A DNA stretch of 64,000 nucleotides from Phallusia mammillata (taxonomy: Eukaryota; Chordata; Ascidiacea; Phlebobranchia; Ascidiidae): the NCBI GenBank assembly GCA_003260075.1, contig QLIY01000065.1, positions 199,463 to 263,462 on the forward strand. The letters are read 5' to 3'. Positions within the stretch are counted from its first letter, which is position 1. Every line of letters begins with the position of its first letter. The notes under the pieces were generated by a model, which made no database searches, had not been told where the DNA came from, and saw only the letters and a list, made by a program, of their open reading frames with translations. The translations under genes and the position numbers were made by a program. Positions 1-11,695 of this stretch are shown one piece after another.

Positions 1-78
1 AGTTTAATGCAAAACATAAAAAACAAAAAACAGCGTTTTAAAGTACGGTGGAATCCCAAAATTTGATACGGTTTAATA

Positions 79-278
79 CAGTGGTCGCCAACCACCGGGC
101 GTCCGTGAGGAGTTTGTTACCGGGCCGCATAAAACTTGCTCAAAGTTCACATTAAATCAAAGTTGTAGTAACTGTAATTAGTTTCAGTGCGAAACATTTG
201 TGGCTTTTAAAGGCCGGTCCGTGATAATAATTTCAGTTTCAAACCGATCCGCAGTGTTAAAAAGGTTACCGGCCCCTG
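79..278. mobile_element. hAT-type MITE, 200 bp, inside the MITF 3' region
   Basis: Imperfect terminal inverted repeats (CAGTGGTCGCCAACC at the left end; CAGGGGCCGGTAACC reading in from the right) are flanked by a perfect 8-bp target duplication GTTTAATA at 71-78 and 279-286. Eight-bp duplications and CAGNGG termini are typical of hAT elements. There is no coding capacity. It interrupts the open frame that continues from the last recognised MITF exon. Confidence 0.9.
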
Positions 279-286
279 GTTTAATA

Positions 287-3200
287 TATGATGCTGTATC
301 AAACCTTTTGTGAAGTTTAAATCGCGTGTGGGGGACGTTGAGTCGGTAAGCAGGGTTTGTACCATGTTTTGTTTGTCCGTCTGATCACTAGAGACGGGGA
401 TCCCGCTTTGTTGGACCATCATTTCTAGTTCCTAAACACAAAGCAACGGTCAGAAATTTGGACACAACCTCATAAATGTTCCAGTTAATTTTTCCCAAAA
501 AAAAAGCGATGTAGTGTCCATTGTTTTTTTAGGTCCATTAAATAGTACCTGAACTCGTAGCAGTAACTTCTTATTCATGTTTTCCATTTGCTTTGCCCTC
601 TGTTCAACTTGCCGGGAGCGTGCTTGCTCGTTCTTAAGCGAATGAATATAATCGACTGCTGCCTTTAAAATCGATCCCTTATTCCAGCGAACGTCCCTGT
701 GTTCAAGCAATAGGAATTAGACCATTAGAGAACAATCTACCTCAATGCGACGGCCAATAAAAAATTAGACCCTTTTCCCAATAGGCCCGGAATAGCAAGC
801 ATTTTTGATTAAGTTAAGGACATTGCATAGATAACACAATAAATTTACTACCAATGCAAAAAAATTGACTTACAAAAAAGTAACCCTTTAGTAACTACAA
901 AAAAATGTACATCCCTTCACGTAACGTTCAAAAAACAAAACTTTAAGCACTTAAATGGTGACATGATGATGATGACTTTACCACTGATGTGAGTGGTCGT
1001 ACCCCCACAAACTTTTTTAAGGGGTGAAAAGGCGTTCCTACATTCCTAAGCCACCCAAAAAGTTGAATACAACAACTTACGGGTCGATTGACTTCGGAAC
1101 CATGTGTCCCAGCTCCTTAATTCGGTCGTTGATGTTGTAACGTCGCCTTCTCTCAACTGAAAGTAAAAATTATGCTATAAAATTTCGTGCTAAAAGCCGC
1201 AATAGGTGAAGAGCAAACTAGATGTTTGGAATATCGCAACCCTCAACTACACAGGAGCACGAATAGTTGGTGATTCATAACTGCTCATGTCTATGGTGCA
1301 TGACGACTACCGTGTTGCTCGCATTGGAATTCTTACCGAAACTCGGTTTAAACTTAGATTGAACAATGTTTCAACTTAAAAAAAAAGTAAATCGTGTAAG
1401 TTTGTTCGAGAAGCAAAGTCTTTTCCAAGAATGGCTAACCGAGAGAGTTTATTACAAAAATAAAGTAATATTATTATAGGAGTTGTCAATACTCACTGAT
1501 ATTGTGATTGTCTTTTTTGATTCTGTCTTTCGTAAAATGTCGAATCTCGTCGTCCGTTAGTTCCCGTTTGACGAGAGGATACGACGATGAAGTTTGTTCT
1601 TTCCGAACTACCCCGAGATTTTGTGAGGCTCCCAACGCAAACGTGTCAAGTTGGTTGGGTGAAATTGTTGGAAGCTGCAAACAAAAATGTACAAATCATG
1701 ATACAAATATGTTGTGGGAATTGCATTTGCGAAGGTTACATGTTATTGCTTGCTTTGTATGTTGGAGAGGTGCAAAAACATTCACAATTGGGTGCTTTTT
1801 GTTATTTATCAACAGATCGATATATGATTAAAAATTTTGCCAATCAGTGTACCGTATTCGCAGTGCGATCATATCGGAAGTGCTCATCTCCCATACTCGA
1901 CTCAATGCTCACAATGTCGTCCACAATCTCGTTTACCTACAAACAATAGAAACATAAGTATACAATGCATCCACACACGGCATGTTATCGATTGAGTGGC
2001 GCTATGTTTTTTTTTATTTTTTTATTTACCTGGGACGTGTGGTAATAAGGGTTTTCATATTGCCACCAAGGCTGCCAATGTGCGTATTCATACATCCACG
2101 TCATGGCAGGTTCAGATAGCAGTGGACTGTTACACAAGGCAACTAACTTAACAATCGATGCCTAAATTTGTTCTATTCACGCGGACTTTGCCAAAGCAGG
2201 TGTTGCGCTAGAGTGAATAGCACGAGACAAATTAAAATCTAAAACAAGAACAGAGGACAAACGAATATTGCGACACAGATGCTTCCGATACGGGAAAACG
2301 ATGCAAGAATAAAATCCATTGCAATGAAAAAAACTGTTTATCATCGTTGCTTATGGCTTTACAAACTGGTAAACAAAGTTTCAATGACAGGAACTTGCGA
2401 AAGCCAGCGACAGGGCAGCTCTGAAGATCGATGGTTAGACGTGGCGACAAAACTGGAAATATTGTCAGCCCACGAGAGGCGGGGCCGCGTATGAGGGGAC
2501 GCCCTGATTGTGCACGTATTTCATCAAGGTTATTGAAACGTGGCGCAAGATAACTTTATTTGGAACGTTGCCAAGTTCGTTGCTGGAATTTCCCTACGAA
2601 ATTCACTATTTGGATGATGTAACTATTTCACCCCTTCACACACCTTTGTAACCGTGCCCATTAGAACGCTTTTTGGGTAAATTAGCAAAAATGCACTGAC
2701 ACAAAGAAAAGCTGCTACGAAATATTTTGCGGCTTTCGTATTTTCAGAAACACTTTTCAAGTTAAGGCAGAATAACGTAAAAGAAGTTGGTATCGTAAAT
2801 GGCAAAAAATTGCTAATTTTTGGTAACGTTATTAACATAACCACAAATAGTGCTTTGACGCAGTTTGGTACTTATCAATGAAAACTATATTTAAAGCAGT
2901 TGCGTTTAAGCGTTGGTTGCGCTGCCTCGTTTCTAAATATTCCAAAGTCAAAGTCTAGGACACACAATACAATGATGAACTCTATAGAAACGAAAAATGT
3001 CAGCACAGTCACAGTTCTTTATTTGTGGTGACCCTACTCTGGTTGCACTTCATCCTGTGATTATATTTGACTGAATGGATATTACACCGAAATCGGAAAC
3101 TAAGCGAGGCAGTTTTAAAGCAATTTCCGCATGGCGATCCAAAACACTATGCTGGGTTTTAAACAATGCCGACTGGATGAATCTTTTCACGACAGACTAA

Positions 3201-5567
3201 CATCGATTGTGGGAAACTTTAATATACTTCCGCGATTAGTACACTGTGGGCTAGATATGACTCCAACGAGTTCAATATCATCACGTGGATGCACGAGTCA
3301 ATAACAGCAAGGAAATGGAAAATAAACTTCGCATATGGTGAACCCCAATGTTAAATTTAGCCGTCTGCATTAGGGTGAAGTCTTTTTATACAACGTTTAG
3401 CTTGTGTTGTTTCCCCCAAAATTAAAACTGTTCGGGTTATAGTATTTTTATGTTTTAGGTGCTTAAAAGCAAAAGTATATACATTCCCAAATTTAACGAT
3501 TTGCAGCAGTACAAGTAATTGGTTCCTCTTCTCTAGTCTCAACCGCAAAACTTTAAGCGCATAATCTACATACACTGTAAGTGCGGGTGAGCACGGAAAA
3601 GGGGTATTCCTAATTATTTAAAATGAACGCAAAACTGACGCAAAGCGAGCTGAAGCGTTGATACTCGGAATAGTTTTTTTTTTTAATTCTGACTCGCAAA
3701 AACACTAAAATGTGATTATTAATGCTGTGGCATTTTCCAGAATTACGACGTCCAAACTTCCGTTCTATTATTTTACCAAACCACCGTTATAATTCAAATA
3801 CCTCCTACTCTACCTCTAGTTAAATTAATTTGACAACTATGACTGTTACTTGTGTCAGCGACTTCATATGAACTTAATTTCTAGAAAATCGAAAAATTTG
3901 CACAGACGGTCCAGCTTGTCCAAACTAAATTTTATTTCTGTCTTATTTAGTATTTTTTCCAAAACCTGGCAATTTCCAACCAACTCTCAAAAATATTTTA
4001 AACAAACCATGCCAAGTTCACACCTGGGCCTAAGATATACCTCACTATTGTAAACAGTTTAGACTCCTCGAAAACACAGACGCGCGAAGACTGAAAACAT
4101 CACAAGGTCCAACCGCATGTTTTTCTCATCTAAACGTAACCCGCCACAGACAAATGATTATAATACGCCATCCCGGTCATCGCAAGTATCCAATGCATCT
4201 CGCGCGGGGCCTTCCAAACACGGAGTTGGCTTTTGTCGAGAGAAAGCTTCCAGGGCAGCGCCCAATTGTCCTCAACACAACTCCAGGCGCTGAGTCACAC
4301 CACGCAATCTTTCAGATGCGAAAGATCAGCGTCCAGCAAAATGACTGACCCCACTGTCATTTTCCTTGATCGCGGAATCAACATCGACAGAACAATACGC
4401 GCTGGGCGGTGTTTTTTGAGCTATGGGAAAATGCCCCTCGGACTACAGGGAATGACGCAACCGGCTGATGCCAACAAAACCGAGAAATTTCGCAACACTA
4501 CAAGGCTTTACCTCAGTTTACCACAACGCATGTCAGTGTATTAAATCTTTATCGCAACTCAAAAATGTCAGTAACCAACTTTTTAACAGATAAATTACAA
4601 GAACCAACTTGCTGCCAGCTTGCAACGCATGTCGCAAAACCCTCACCATCAACGATATTTATATCCACAGGATTGCGGCAAGCAAAAAAGTGCGGGCAGG
4701 TAGATGGAGACCTGCACGTCAATCAAACCCATGTGACGTAATAATCAACGCTCGCGGAATGAATCAACAATACGCGATGGGGGTGAATAAAAATTCACGC
4801 ATTTACGTCTTTGAGAACCAGTGCAGTGAAAAATCTACTATCGTTGTTCTCGTTATAACGTATGCCCATACTTGGTAACTTTCATACGGCTTAGTTAATG
4901 CTTAGTTGGTAAAAGGTTTTTGGGATTCAGACAGAATATTTTTAACCATGTTTTGCATCAACTAAAGGTCTGTTGATAAGCACGACTCTCCAATGTGTCA
5001 AGCAACTTATCAAACTACTATTAATTAAACCCTTATCAAGTTTTTTTAGGGAAACAGATATAAAGCGTTTATACCAAACCCTTGATTGAAGTTTCTACCC
5101 TACGCATTTTAAACCTTTGCAAAAATCTATTTAGCGCCAAGAAAGGTTGTTTTGTACACAAAGCTATTTGAAAATCAACTTTTAGAGTGTGTATGCAACA
5201 AGCGCAACAACAGTAGCTTATGTAAAGTGCGCACGAATCTATAGTTAGCAGAAAAATCCATATGCGGACCGTGTGCAGTGCCCAATGTAAACCAGCACTG
5301 CCCTGTTGACATTTCGATCTCAGTCGGGTCTTGATTCGTCAACATTCGCGCCAATTACACTTCAGTAACCTAACGAGTTACGCCAACAATTTAGCAAGCT
5401 GTAATCAATAAAACAAAAATGACATGTTGCAATCCACAGCAAGCCATCTTATGACTGGCCTACACAGCTAAAGGTGGGAATGACTCACCGAATCAGTAGA
5501 GAGATTGAGTCGCGCCATCGGACTGGCCGGTGTGCTGCCGAGGTGCCCATCACCTGTAACCACACAA

Positions 5568-5663
<96 letters not shown>

Positions 5664-8549
5664 TCGTGTATTGCCACAAGTGAATGTTGGAGTATGTAAT
5701 GGTAACGGCGCATGTGCTACATATAACGACTAGTGTCGTTGAAATTTGGTTGCAGAAATGTTACTGCCCTTACGCAAGAGCCTTTTGAAGACCAAGTGCC
5801 AAGTTTCGCAATAGATAAAGAAACCTTTGTGTAAATTTATTAACGAAAAGCATGCTGGACAAAACACTTTTTATCACGGTTAAGGTAAGAAAAAAGTAAT
5901 GTCATATGTTTTACTTATGTAAAGACAATTCAAACATTAAGTTCGATTGATTGTCGGTGAATGGTTCTGGAATCGGGATTGGCAAAACAATCTTACTTTA
6001 CTTTTCTACGTTGGAATAAACAGTTGGCTGCCTTTTATGAACTTTTACAGTTCTAACAAACTTACCGCCTGCAGGAGCACTTGATGCAGGGTTAAGCAGC
6101 TGGCGGACAACATACTTCGTACCATCGTGTGATTGGCTGAGGTAGTCACGCACTTGGTTACGTTGCGTTTCTTTCACGTAATACTGCGTGGGATTCTCGA
6201 GACGAGTTTCGACCTGGCACAAAATAAGATTACGTCATTATTGGCAACCAAGTTTATGGAAATTTTGCGGCGTGTTGAGAGATTTTGGAACGGTCACAAG
6301 AAATATGCAAATTCTGCGAAGTCCCCGTTTTGTTTGAATTTAAGTTGCAAAACCGAAAAATGGGATTGTAATGGTGCCAAAATGTAATCTAAATTACTTT
6401 GTTTTATAGACAGTTCGGTTTGTACAATATATTACAGGTGTTGTTTATTCCACTTGTATGGTGGTGTACAATTACTGTGAACTATTAAAAGTCACTTGAT
6501 TTCACCCATAAACTAAAATAAAAAAGAATACAAGTTCGAACCTGGCATTGATAATAAGCTCCGTATACAACACTTTTCTTGTACCGCATATTGGCCTCGG
6601 CAACGTTACCGCTTTGGCCGTTACTGCCTTGCCATGAATGTGGGGAGCATTCAAGGGCATGGGGCCGTTGTGCTGGCACTGACTGTAAACTATCAGCGTG
6701 CGTTATAGCCTGGCCGTCTTGCCACGGCATGCGACCTGTATTCTGTGCATGACAACCTGTATCATCTTTGTTGAGGCGACATTTCGGTGGAATGTACCTC
6801 ATAGGATTAAAACTATTAGCTGATGAGTTCTTGCTGTATACATCGCCCACTAGCGGCGGACATGCTGAGCTACTATGGTCTGACATGCTTTCCAACTGTA
6901 CACCACCGTTCGTCATCCTCTACCATATACCTTACACTGGCTCAATGTTACGAACTGCAAGTCTAAATTCAACTGAACGTGTTGATGATGTAGCGCAGGA
7001 AAAAATGCTTTCGGATGCGATTTAACTTTAGAACGCAAATTTAATATCAAGTTAATCAGACGATGCGGGAATGACTAGGAAGTTAAAAGCCGTAGGAGTT
7101 TTTAATCCGGTGTGGATAGAAAGTGACGCCCGCTATGGCTAATGGTTTTCACCCACGAACTACTTAATCTCACATAGCAATCGGATAAGGGAAATGCGTG
7201 GCTAATACGGGAAACTCGATATTGACTTCCACTTTAGACAATGTTCGAATCTAAACATCGTTCGTCAATATGTGTCTCAAAGCTTCATTTATGTTAAAGT
7301 TGCTTAGCAACCTAGGCAAATCAAGCGGCTATCTTTATGCATGTTCTGCTTGGATACTGAAGCATCCTTTACACATGTAAGGTTAAGAAACGATGCTATG
7401 TTGTGCTTTCAGCCTATCCAAACTCAAACAATCTACACCTAGAATAAAATAGTTAAAAAAAACAGTGAAGTGCCAACTGCACAACACATACTATAAAACA
7501 AAAGTAGATTGATTTAGTAATAGTAAAATGGATGACAATTCAGTATTGTTTGGGAACGGCTATAAAGTTTTACATCTGTTTATTTTTGCTTGGGTATTAC
7601 TTTTACTACCTTTTTACACAAAGTTACTTAGCCAATATGCCCCTTCAAAAAAAGGTCAATCCATGTAAACCAAATATATACTGCAAGAACGAAGAATGTT
7701 ATAAGCCTACATTTACTATTGTTCTGTGTCAAACAAATTTGTGTGTCAAAACAAATTTGAAAAATCATGTCTTTGGAGATCATATGTTACAAAAAATGGC
7801 AAGTTCCCCTCCAAAATACATAATGAATTGACAAAAACATAAAAATACAACATGACTTTGTGTGTGATATATAACTATGTTAAGTTATATGAATACATAA
7901 ACTACATAGTAATATTTCTGCATAATAATCAACAATGACTTTCATAAATAGGTTACATATCTTACCATTGGGCTTTTGCATTGAGCTTTTCTGTGGTTCT
8001 AAAGCAAAACTACAAAAACTTGTTAAGCTAACCCATATTCATACCATATGCATGTTATTAGCAATATGCTACAACACAACTGTGCCTTGCTATCATTTGA
8101 TTTTAATACTTTTTGCTACAAACCTTTAATATGGCTGAAGGCAGCTGTGGAGTAGATACTGATATAGATGGAAAGTTAATGGAAGAGGTAGCTGAACTTT
8201 TAGGGGCAGAAAGCTGCTTGTTTACACGGATTTCTTGCGACTGTTTTTCCTCCTGCAGGGCCTGAAAAATGTTGATTGATATTGAAGAAGTAAAAAAAAA
8301 CATATCTTCTAATCCATTTGCAGCAACCGTCAAAAAAGCAACTTTAAGCAACGATTTCCAGAGGATCAAAAACAATTTTGCATCTCTACCATAATATTTT
8401 GTACACATGACATAGTTGACTTGCTATTACTCAAATGCTACAACAAATATTTGTTACAAAGTAGATAATGTAGCTGAAAGTTGGGTGCATCTAAAGTCCT
8501 AAAATATACATAAAAACTTGGATCGCTTGGTGCACCTTAACATTCATAA

Positions 8550-8630
<81 letters not shown>

Positions 8631-9222
8631 GATATAAAGGTGCATCAAGGGATATAAGGGTGCACTGCATGGTATAAAGACGCACCAACTAATATTGGGG
8701 TGCACTGTATGATATAAAGGTGCACCAAGTAATATAGGGGTGCACTGCACGATATAAAGGTGCATCAAGGGATATAAGGGTGCACCAACTGATGTTGAGT
8801 GCATCAAGCGATCCTGTATATTTTAGATGCACTGCCAGAAATTGTGTGTGATGCTAAGTGTAAAATCACAGAAAAACAATCCATACAATTTATGATATCA
8901 TGACAATATTATGTTTGAAATAATCAGTTTTGCATAGAAACATCAGTTAACAACAAAAAATATGAAATTAGACCATAATAAGGCTTTGTTGTGAATTTGT
9001 ATTTGATTAATTAAAGTTAAAGTAGTGGCTTTATTATTGACTGTTCGTTTAGCAGGTGCACATCAGTAACAACACCAATACAAATGGAAACATCAGTTTA
9101 ACAAACCACTGTTGTTATTACTATACATCAAACCTACCCTTGCCCTCTCCATTTCCATCTTTAAATTTGCTCGACTCATCGTGATATTGTTGTTGTTTCG
9201 ATTTTGTTGTAGTAAAGAAGCA
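287..9222 (-). CDS. MITF: MITF/TFE-family bHLH-leucine-zipper transcription factor (C-terminus incomplete)
   Basis: Coding exons in transcription order: 9138-9222, 8124-8261, 6066-6213, 2030-2126 (tentative), 1853-1936, 1497-1674, 1081-1156, 549-696 and 431 downward. Joins after 1936 are in phase and give the family signature: an [12 protein letters not shown] acidic helix, basic region [19 protein letters not shown], then helix-loop-helix and zipper ending LLLRVQ/ELE. The exon 8124-8261 and 6066-6213 products match the conserved N-terminal part, the latter opening [13 protein letters not shown]. Family members bind E-box/M-box DNA as dimers and control pigment-cell and lysosomal genes. Splice points such as TANT/LP and VQ/ELE match vertebrate MITF. 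The join from 6066-6213 (phase 1) to 2030-2126 (phase 2) does not fit, so an exon is missing between them or that exon is mis-drawn. The last exon runs into a transposon at 278; the true C-terminus lies there or beyond the left edge. Confidence 0.9.
2127..6065. other. Large MITF intron region
   Basis: I find no convincing exon here, although a phase mismatch suggests one short MITF exon may be hidden in it. Short ORFs at 4154-4544 and 4609-4878 on the plus strand have no recognisable domain and no convincing splice context. A 94-nt G homopolymer lies at 5568-5661. Confidence 0.5.
5568..5661. repeat. 94-nt uninterrupted G homopolymer
   Basis: The run is pure G with no interruption. It lies in the MITF intron and could be a sequencing or gap-closure artefact. 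Poly-Pro and poly-Gly ORFs crossing it are spurious. Confidence 0.95.
6542..6916 (-). CDS. MITF: Candidate alternative first coding exon of MITF (MITF-M-like position)
   Basis: A 125-codon ORF starts with ATG at 6916 and ends at a donor (CAG/GTTCGA) in phase 0. The next exon, 6066-6213, opens in phase 0 with VETRLENP. The upstream long-isoform exon 8124-8261 also ends in phase 0 at the same junction, so both can splice to the shared exon. The ORF ends YGAYYQCQ. In vertebrates the melanocyte promoter drives a short first exon, also ending in a Tyr/Gln-containing stretch, that joins the same VQTHLENP exon. The product is Ser/Asn/Gly-rich with no recognised domain. Position, phase and open length support an internal-promoter isoform; the first-exon status is inference. 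Confidence 0.5.
8550..8629. repeat. 80-nt uninterrupted G homopolymer
   Basis: A pure G run immediately precedes the 20-bp minisatellite in an MITF intron. The same artefact caution applies as for the longer run at 5568. Confidence 0.95.
8630..8815. repeat. 20-bp minisatellite, about nine units
   Basis: Units follow the pattern GATATAAAGGTGCACCAAGT with variants. Two unit types roughly alternate (ending GCATCAAGG or GCACCAACT, versus GCACTGCAT), suggesting a 40-bp higher-order period. The array lies in the MITF intron between exons 9138-9222 and 8124-8261. Confidence 0.85.
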
Positions 9223-10372
9223 CTAAAAATATATAATTTTCCTTCAGTATAATACAAACATGAAAAAGAGGTATTAAAAAGTCTAACGGGTTTGGATAAG
9301 TAACATCGATCCGGAGAAATTAAACGATTATGTGATTGGTTGACAGCTAAAAACGTGACGTGACAAACTACAGCGTGATTTTTTGAAACAATGGCGTGTT
9401 TTAATGCAACAGCTCTATCATGTAAGGCAAAAAATTGCATTAACCTGTTCAAAGTGGTCTTCCGGTTTTCGGAAAATCAGCAGAAAAAACGCTGCAGGCT
9501 GTTTCAGATAACTACCAGTCGGCTCGCTTAACTTAACGCAACCTGTACCAGCAATCCGTGTGCAACCAGGCGTGACGAAATCGACAAAACAACCAGACCC
9601 TCGACAAAATGGAGTCTTACTACGTCGCCATGTTTGGTATGTGTAATAAAGGCACAACAACCCAAACTCCTGAGCTAAAGTTCTGAATCAAATATAATTC
9701 GGTTAATTTCTGCCAGAGTTTTGGTAAAGTATGAAATGAGTTTTGTGCTGTCTTGAGTCAATCAATACTCTAATCTGGACTTTTGAAAATAGTACTTGTC
9801 AACAGCAATATCTGAGTACTGTCCAAAAATGGCTTTTTGTTTGCAGTTCTGGTGAGTAAACAACAGCCTAATGTACTGGCTATAACTTGAACAGTAACTA
9901 AAACCGAAAGCAGCAAAAACGTACACGTAGCAGCCAGCCCTACGCCCAGCCAGACGTCACGAGGCAAATGGAGTGAAGCTCGGCAAAGGGCGCGATTGCT
10001 TATAAACGTGCGGTGGTTTCCCGCGCCGATTGGTAGCCGTGCTCTTGTATTCTCTTTACCTTCACACTCGGCCTTCTCCATTTCTGATCCCGTAGCGTGT
10101 AAGATTTTTTGGGAAAAATTTGGGAAATACTTACTTTCAACAAAATAACCATGACCGCCAAAACTTTTTTAAAATATTCAGCCCACGTAAACACACCGGT
10201 TACCGGTATTATTTAACCTCAAGCATGCTACGTGCGCACGCAAAGTTTTGGTAACGCAAAACAATTTTAGAATTCAGAAAACAGGCTCGAACTGTGTTAA
10301 TCGCAAATATCCCTATTAATATTTTTTTAATATTGTGACTTTAATTTGTAACAAGTAGAAAACTCATCTTAC
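9223..10372. other. Interval between the MITF exon and the acidic-protein exons
   Basis: No confident gene. Minus-strand open frames at 9437-9660 and 9770-10081 (the second with a hydrophobic stretch) lack recognisable homology. A good donor (GTTGAAA/GTAAGT) near 10133 could end a non-coding or very short first exon of MITF. I saw no bZIP-like region that would complete a CREB3/ATF6-type gene. Confidence 0.4.
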
Positions 10373-11695
10373 CTTTTGGCAGGTCGTACAACTCGGAGTA
10401 AGACGGTTTTTCGTGTTTGTGTTTCCACTTTATTACCTTGAGTGGGGTCGGGTTTGGGAATGTGATACACTCTTGTAACAGCGTTCTTTCCTTTTTCTAA
10501 ATTTTTGTTTAAAAATAATACAGGGCTACACTTTGATGCAACAGTTTTTGTGGCCTGTGTACGTATAAGCGAATGCGCTTGAAAAACAGGTGTAATTGGC
10601 TTATTACTGTCTTTTATCAGTTTTGGTGATGCCACAACTTGAGCAGGTTTGGATGTTACTTCTGAGTCTTTTGATGAAGCCACGTTTAACGTATCGGCAG
10701 TGTCGGAAGTGTCAGTTCCATAGCCCTCCGATCCGTGAATTGATGTGTTATCTGTGGTTCCGACTGGCGACGCCATAAGTGATCGAAACAGTTCGCCGTC
10801 ATCGTCGTCACTGTCATATGGTAAACTGTCCCAATCGTCAAACAAAGGTTCAAAGTCAGATTCAAGTTCTTCTTGGGCACCAGCTGGAAAAATTTCGCAT
10901 AAGTCGTTCGTACTTGAACTTTTCTCTTGACTCGGTAAAGACGAAGCGAGGTAGCAATGGTCGTTTTCAATCGATAAAAGGCTGGAGCTCGAACAAATTG
11001 AAGTGCTAAAAGAAATCAGATGGTCAAACGAATAGTCGATGTCTATAAGGATGGTCAGTTATACAACATGGATAAATTAGTGGCGAAATGTCGCAAGTGC
11101 CTGCTAGATGTTATTTACGCGAAACAGTAGGCCTACATGGAAAAGAATGGAATACATTCAACGAAAACATGCGACGTAGATTGAATACTTCGCGTGTGTT
11201 GGAGATGTAAAGGCAATTTTAGCAGAGCACTTCCCATTAACGGATCTGGTGGATATGGCTTTATCATCAATCAACACAACTTCCATGGTACAGTAACATT
11301 TCGAAATGACTCTGTCGCCTGCCCTGTTTATCGATTTTTAGCACTACACCAGGGCACCAAATTAGCTGTGTTGTGTCAGTTTTTTTTAAGTTTTACATGC
11401 ATGATAGCAAATACTGTTAAAACAACTCATTCATCAATATCTACTTTCATACTTTTTTTAGAAATAAATATCCTTATTAGCAGTTTAATCGGCGTAAAAA
11501 AGTAACAAACGTTACGCAAATTGTTTTTTTTTTCACAAGCGTCGAAATTAAATAGATACGCACTTACCCGGCAGGCACAATAGGAGTTGATTCCAGTTTT
11601 ATCTGCTTCGCTGTGGGCAAACTTGCAATGGAAAGCAAATCATCCGGCGCTGGTCGCTTTTCAGCACAGGCGGATGTCACGTCAATCAGTTTCAT
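10373..11695 (-). CDS. Acidic, Ser-rich N-terminal region of a probable transcription regulator (two exons)
   Basis: Exon 11568-11695 starts with ATG at 11695 and encodes MKLIDVTSACAEKRPAPDD and onward, ending at a GTAAGT donor in phase 2. Exon 10373-11005 follows in phase and encodes about 211 residues: a Ser-rich stretch, then an acidic segment (FDDWDSLPYDSDDDDGELF), then a Lys/Thr/Val-rich region. It ends at donor AAAAG/GTAAGA in phase 2. The arrangement recalls activation domains of ER-anchored bZIP factors such as ATF6 or CREB3, but no bZIP is visible downstream. The MITF exon 9138-9222 accepts phase 2, so these exons could instead be a long MITF N-terminus. I cannot decide between the two. 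Confidence 0.5.

Noticed and set aside
5468-5713. Poly-Pro and poly-Gly ORFs on both strands
   Set aside because: They are translations of the 94-nt G homopolymer and carry no other coding signal; the same holds at 8491-8807.
8630-8815. CRISPR-like array of short repeats
   Set aside because: Units are contiguous with no unique spacers and the genome is animal; it is a minisatellite.
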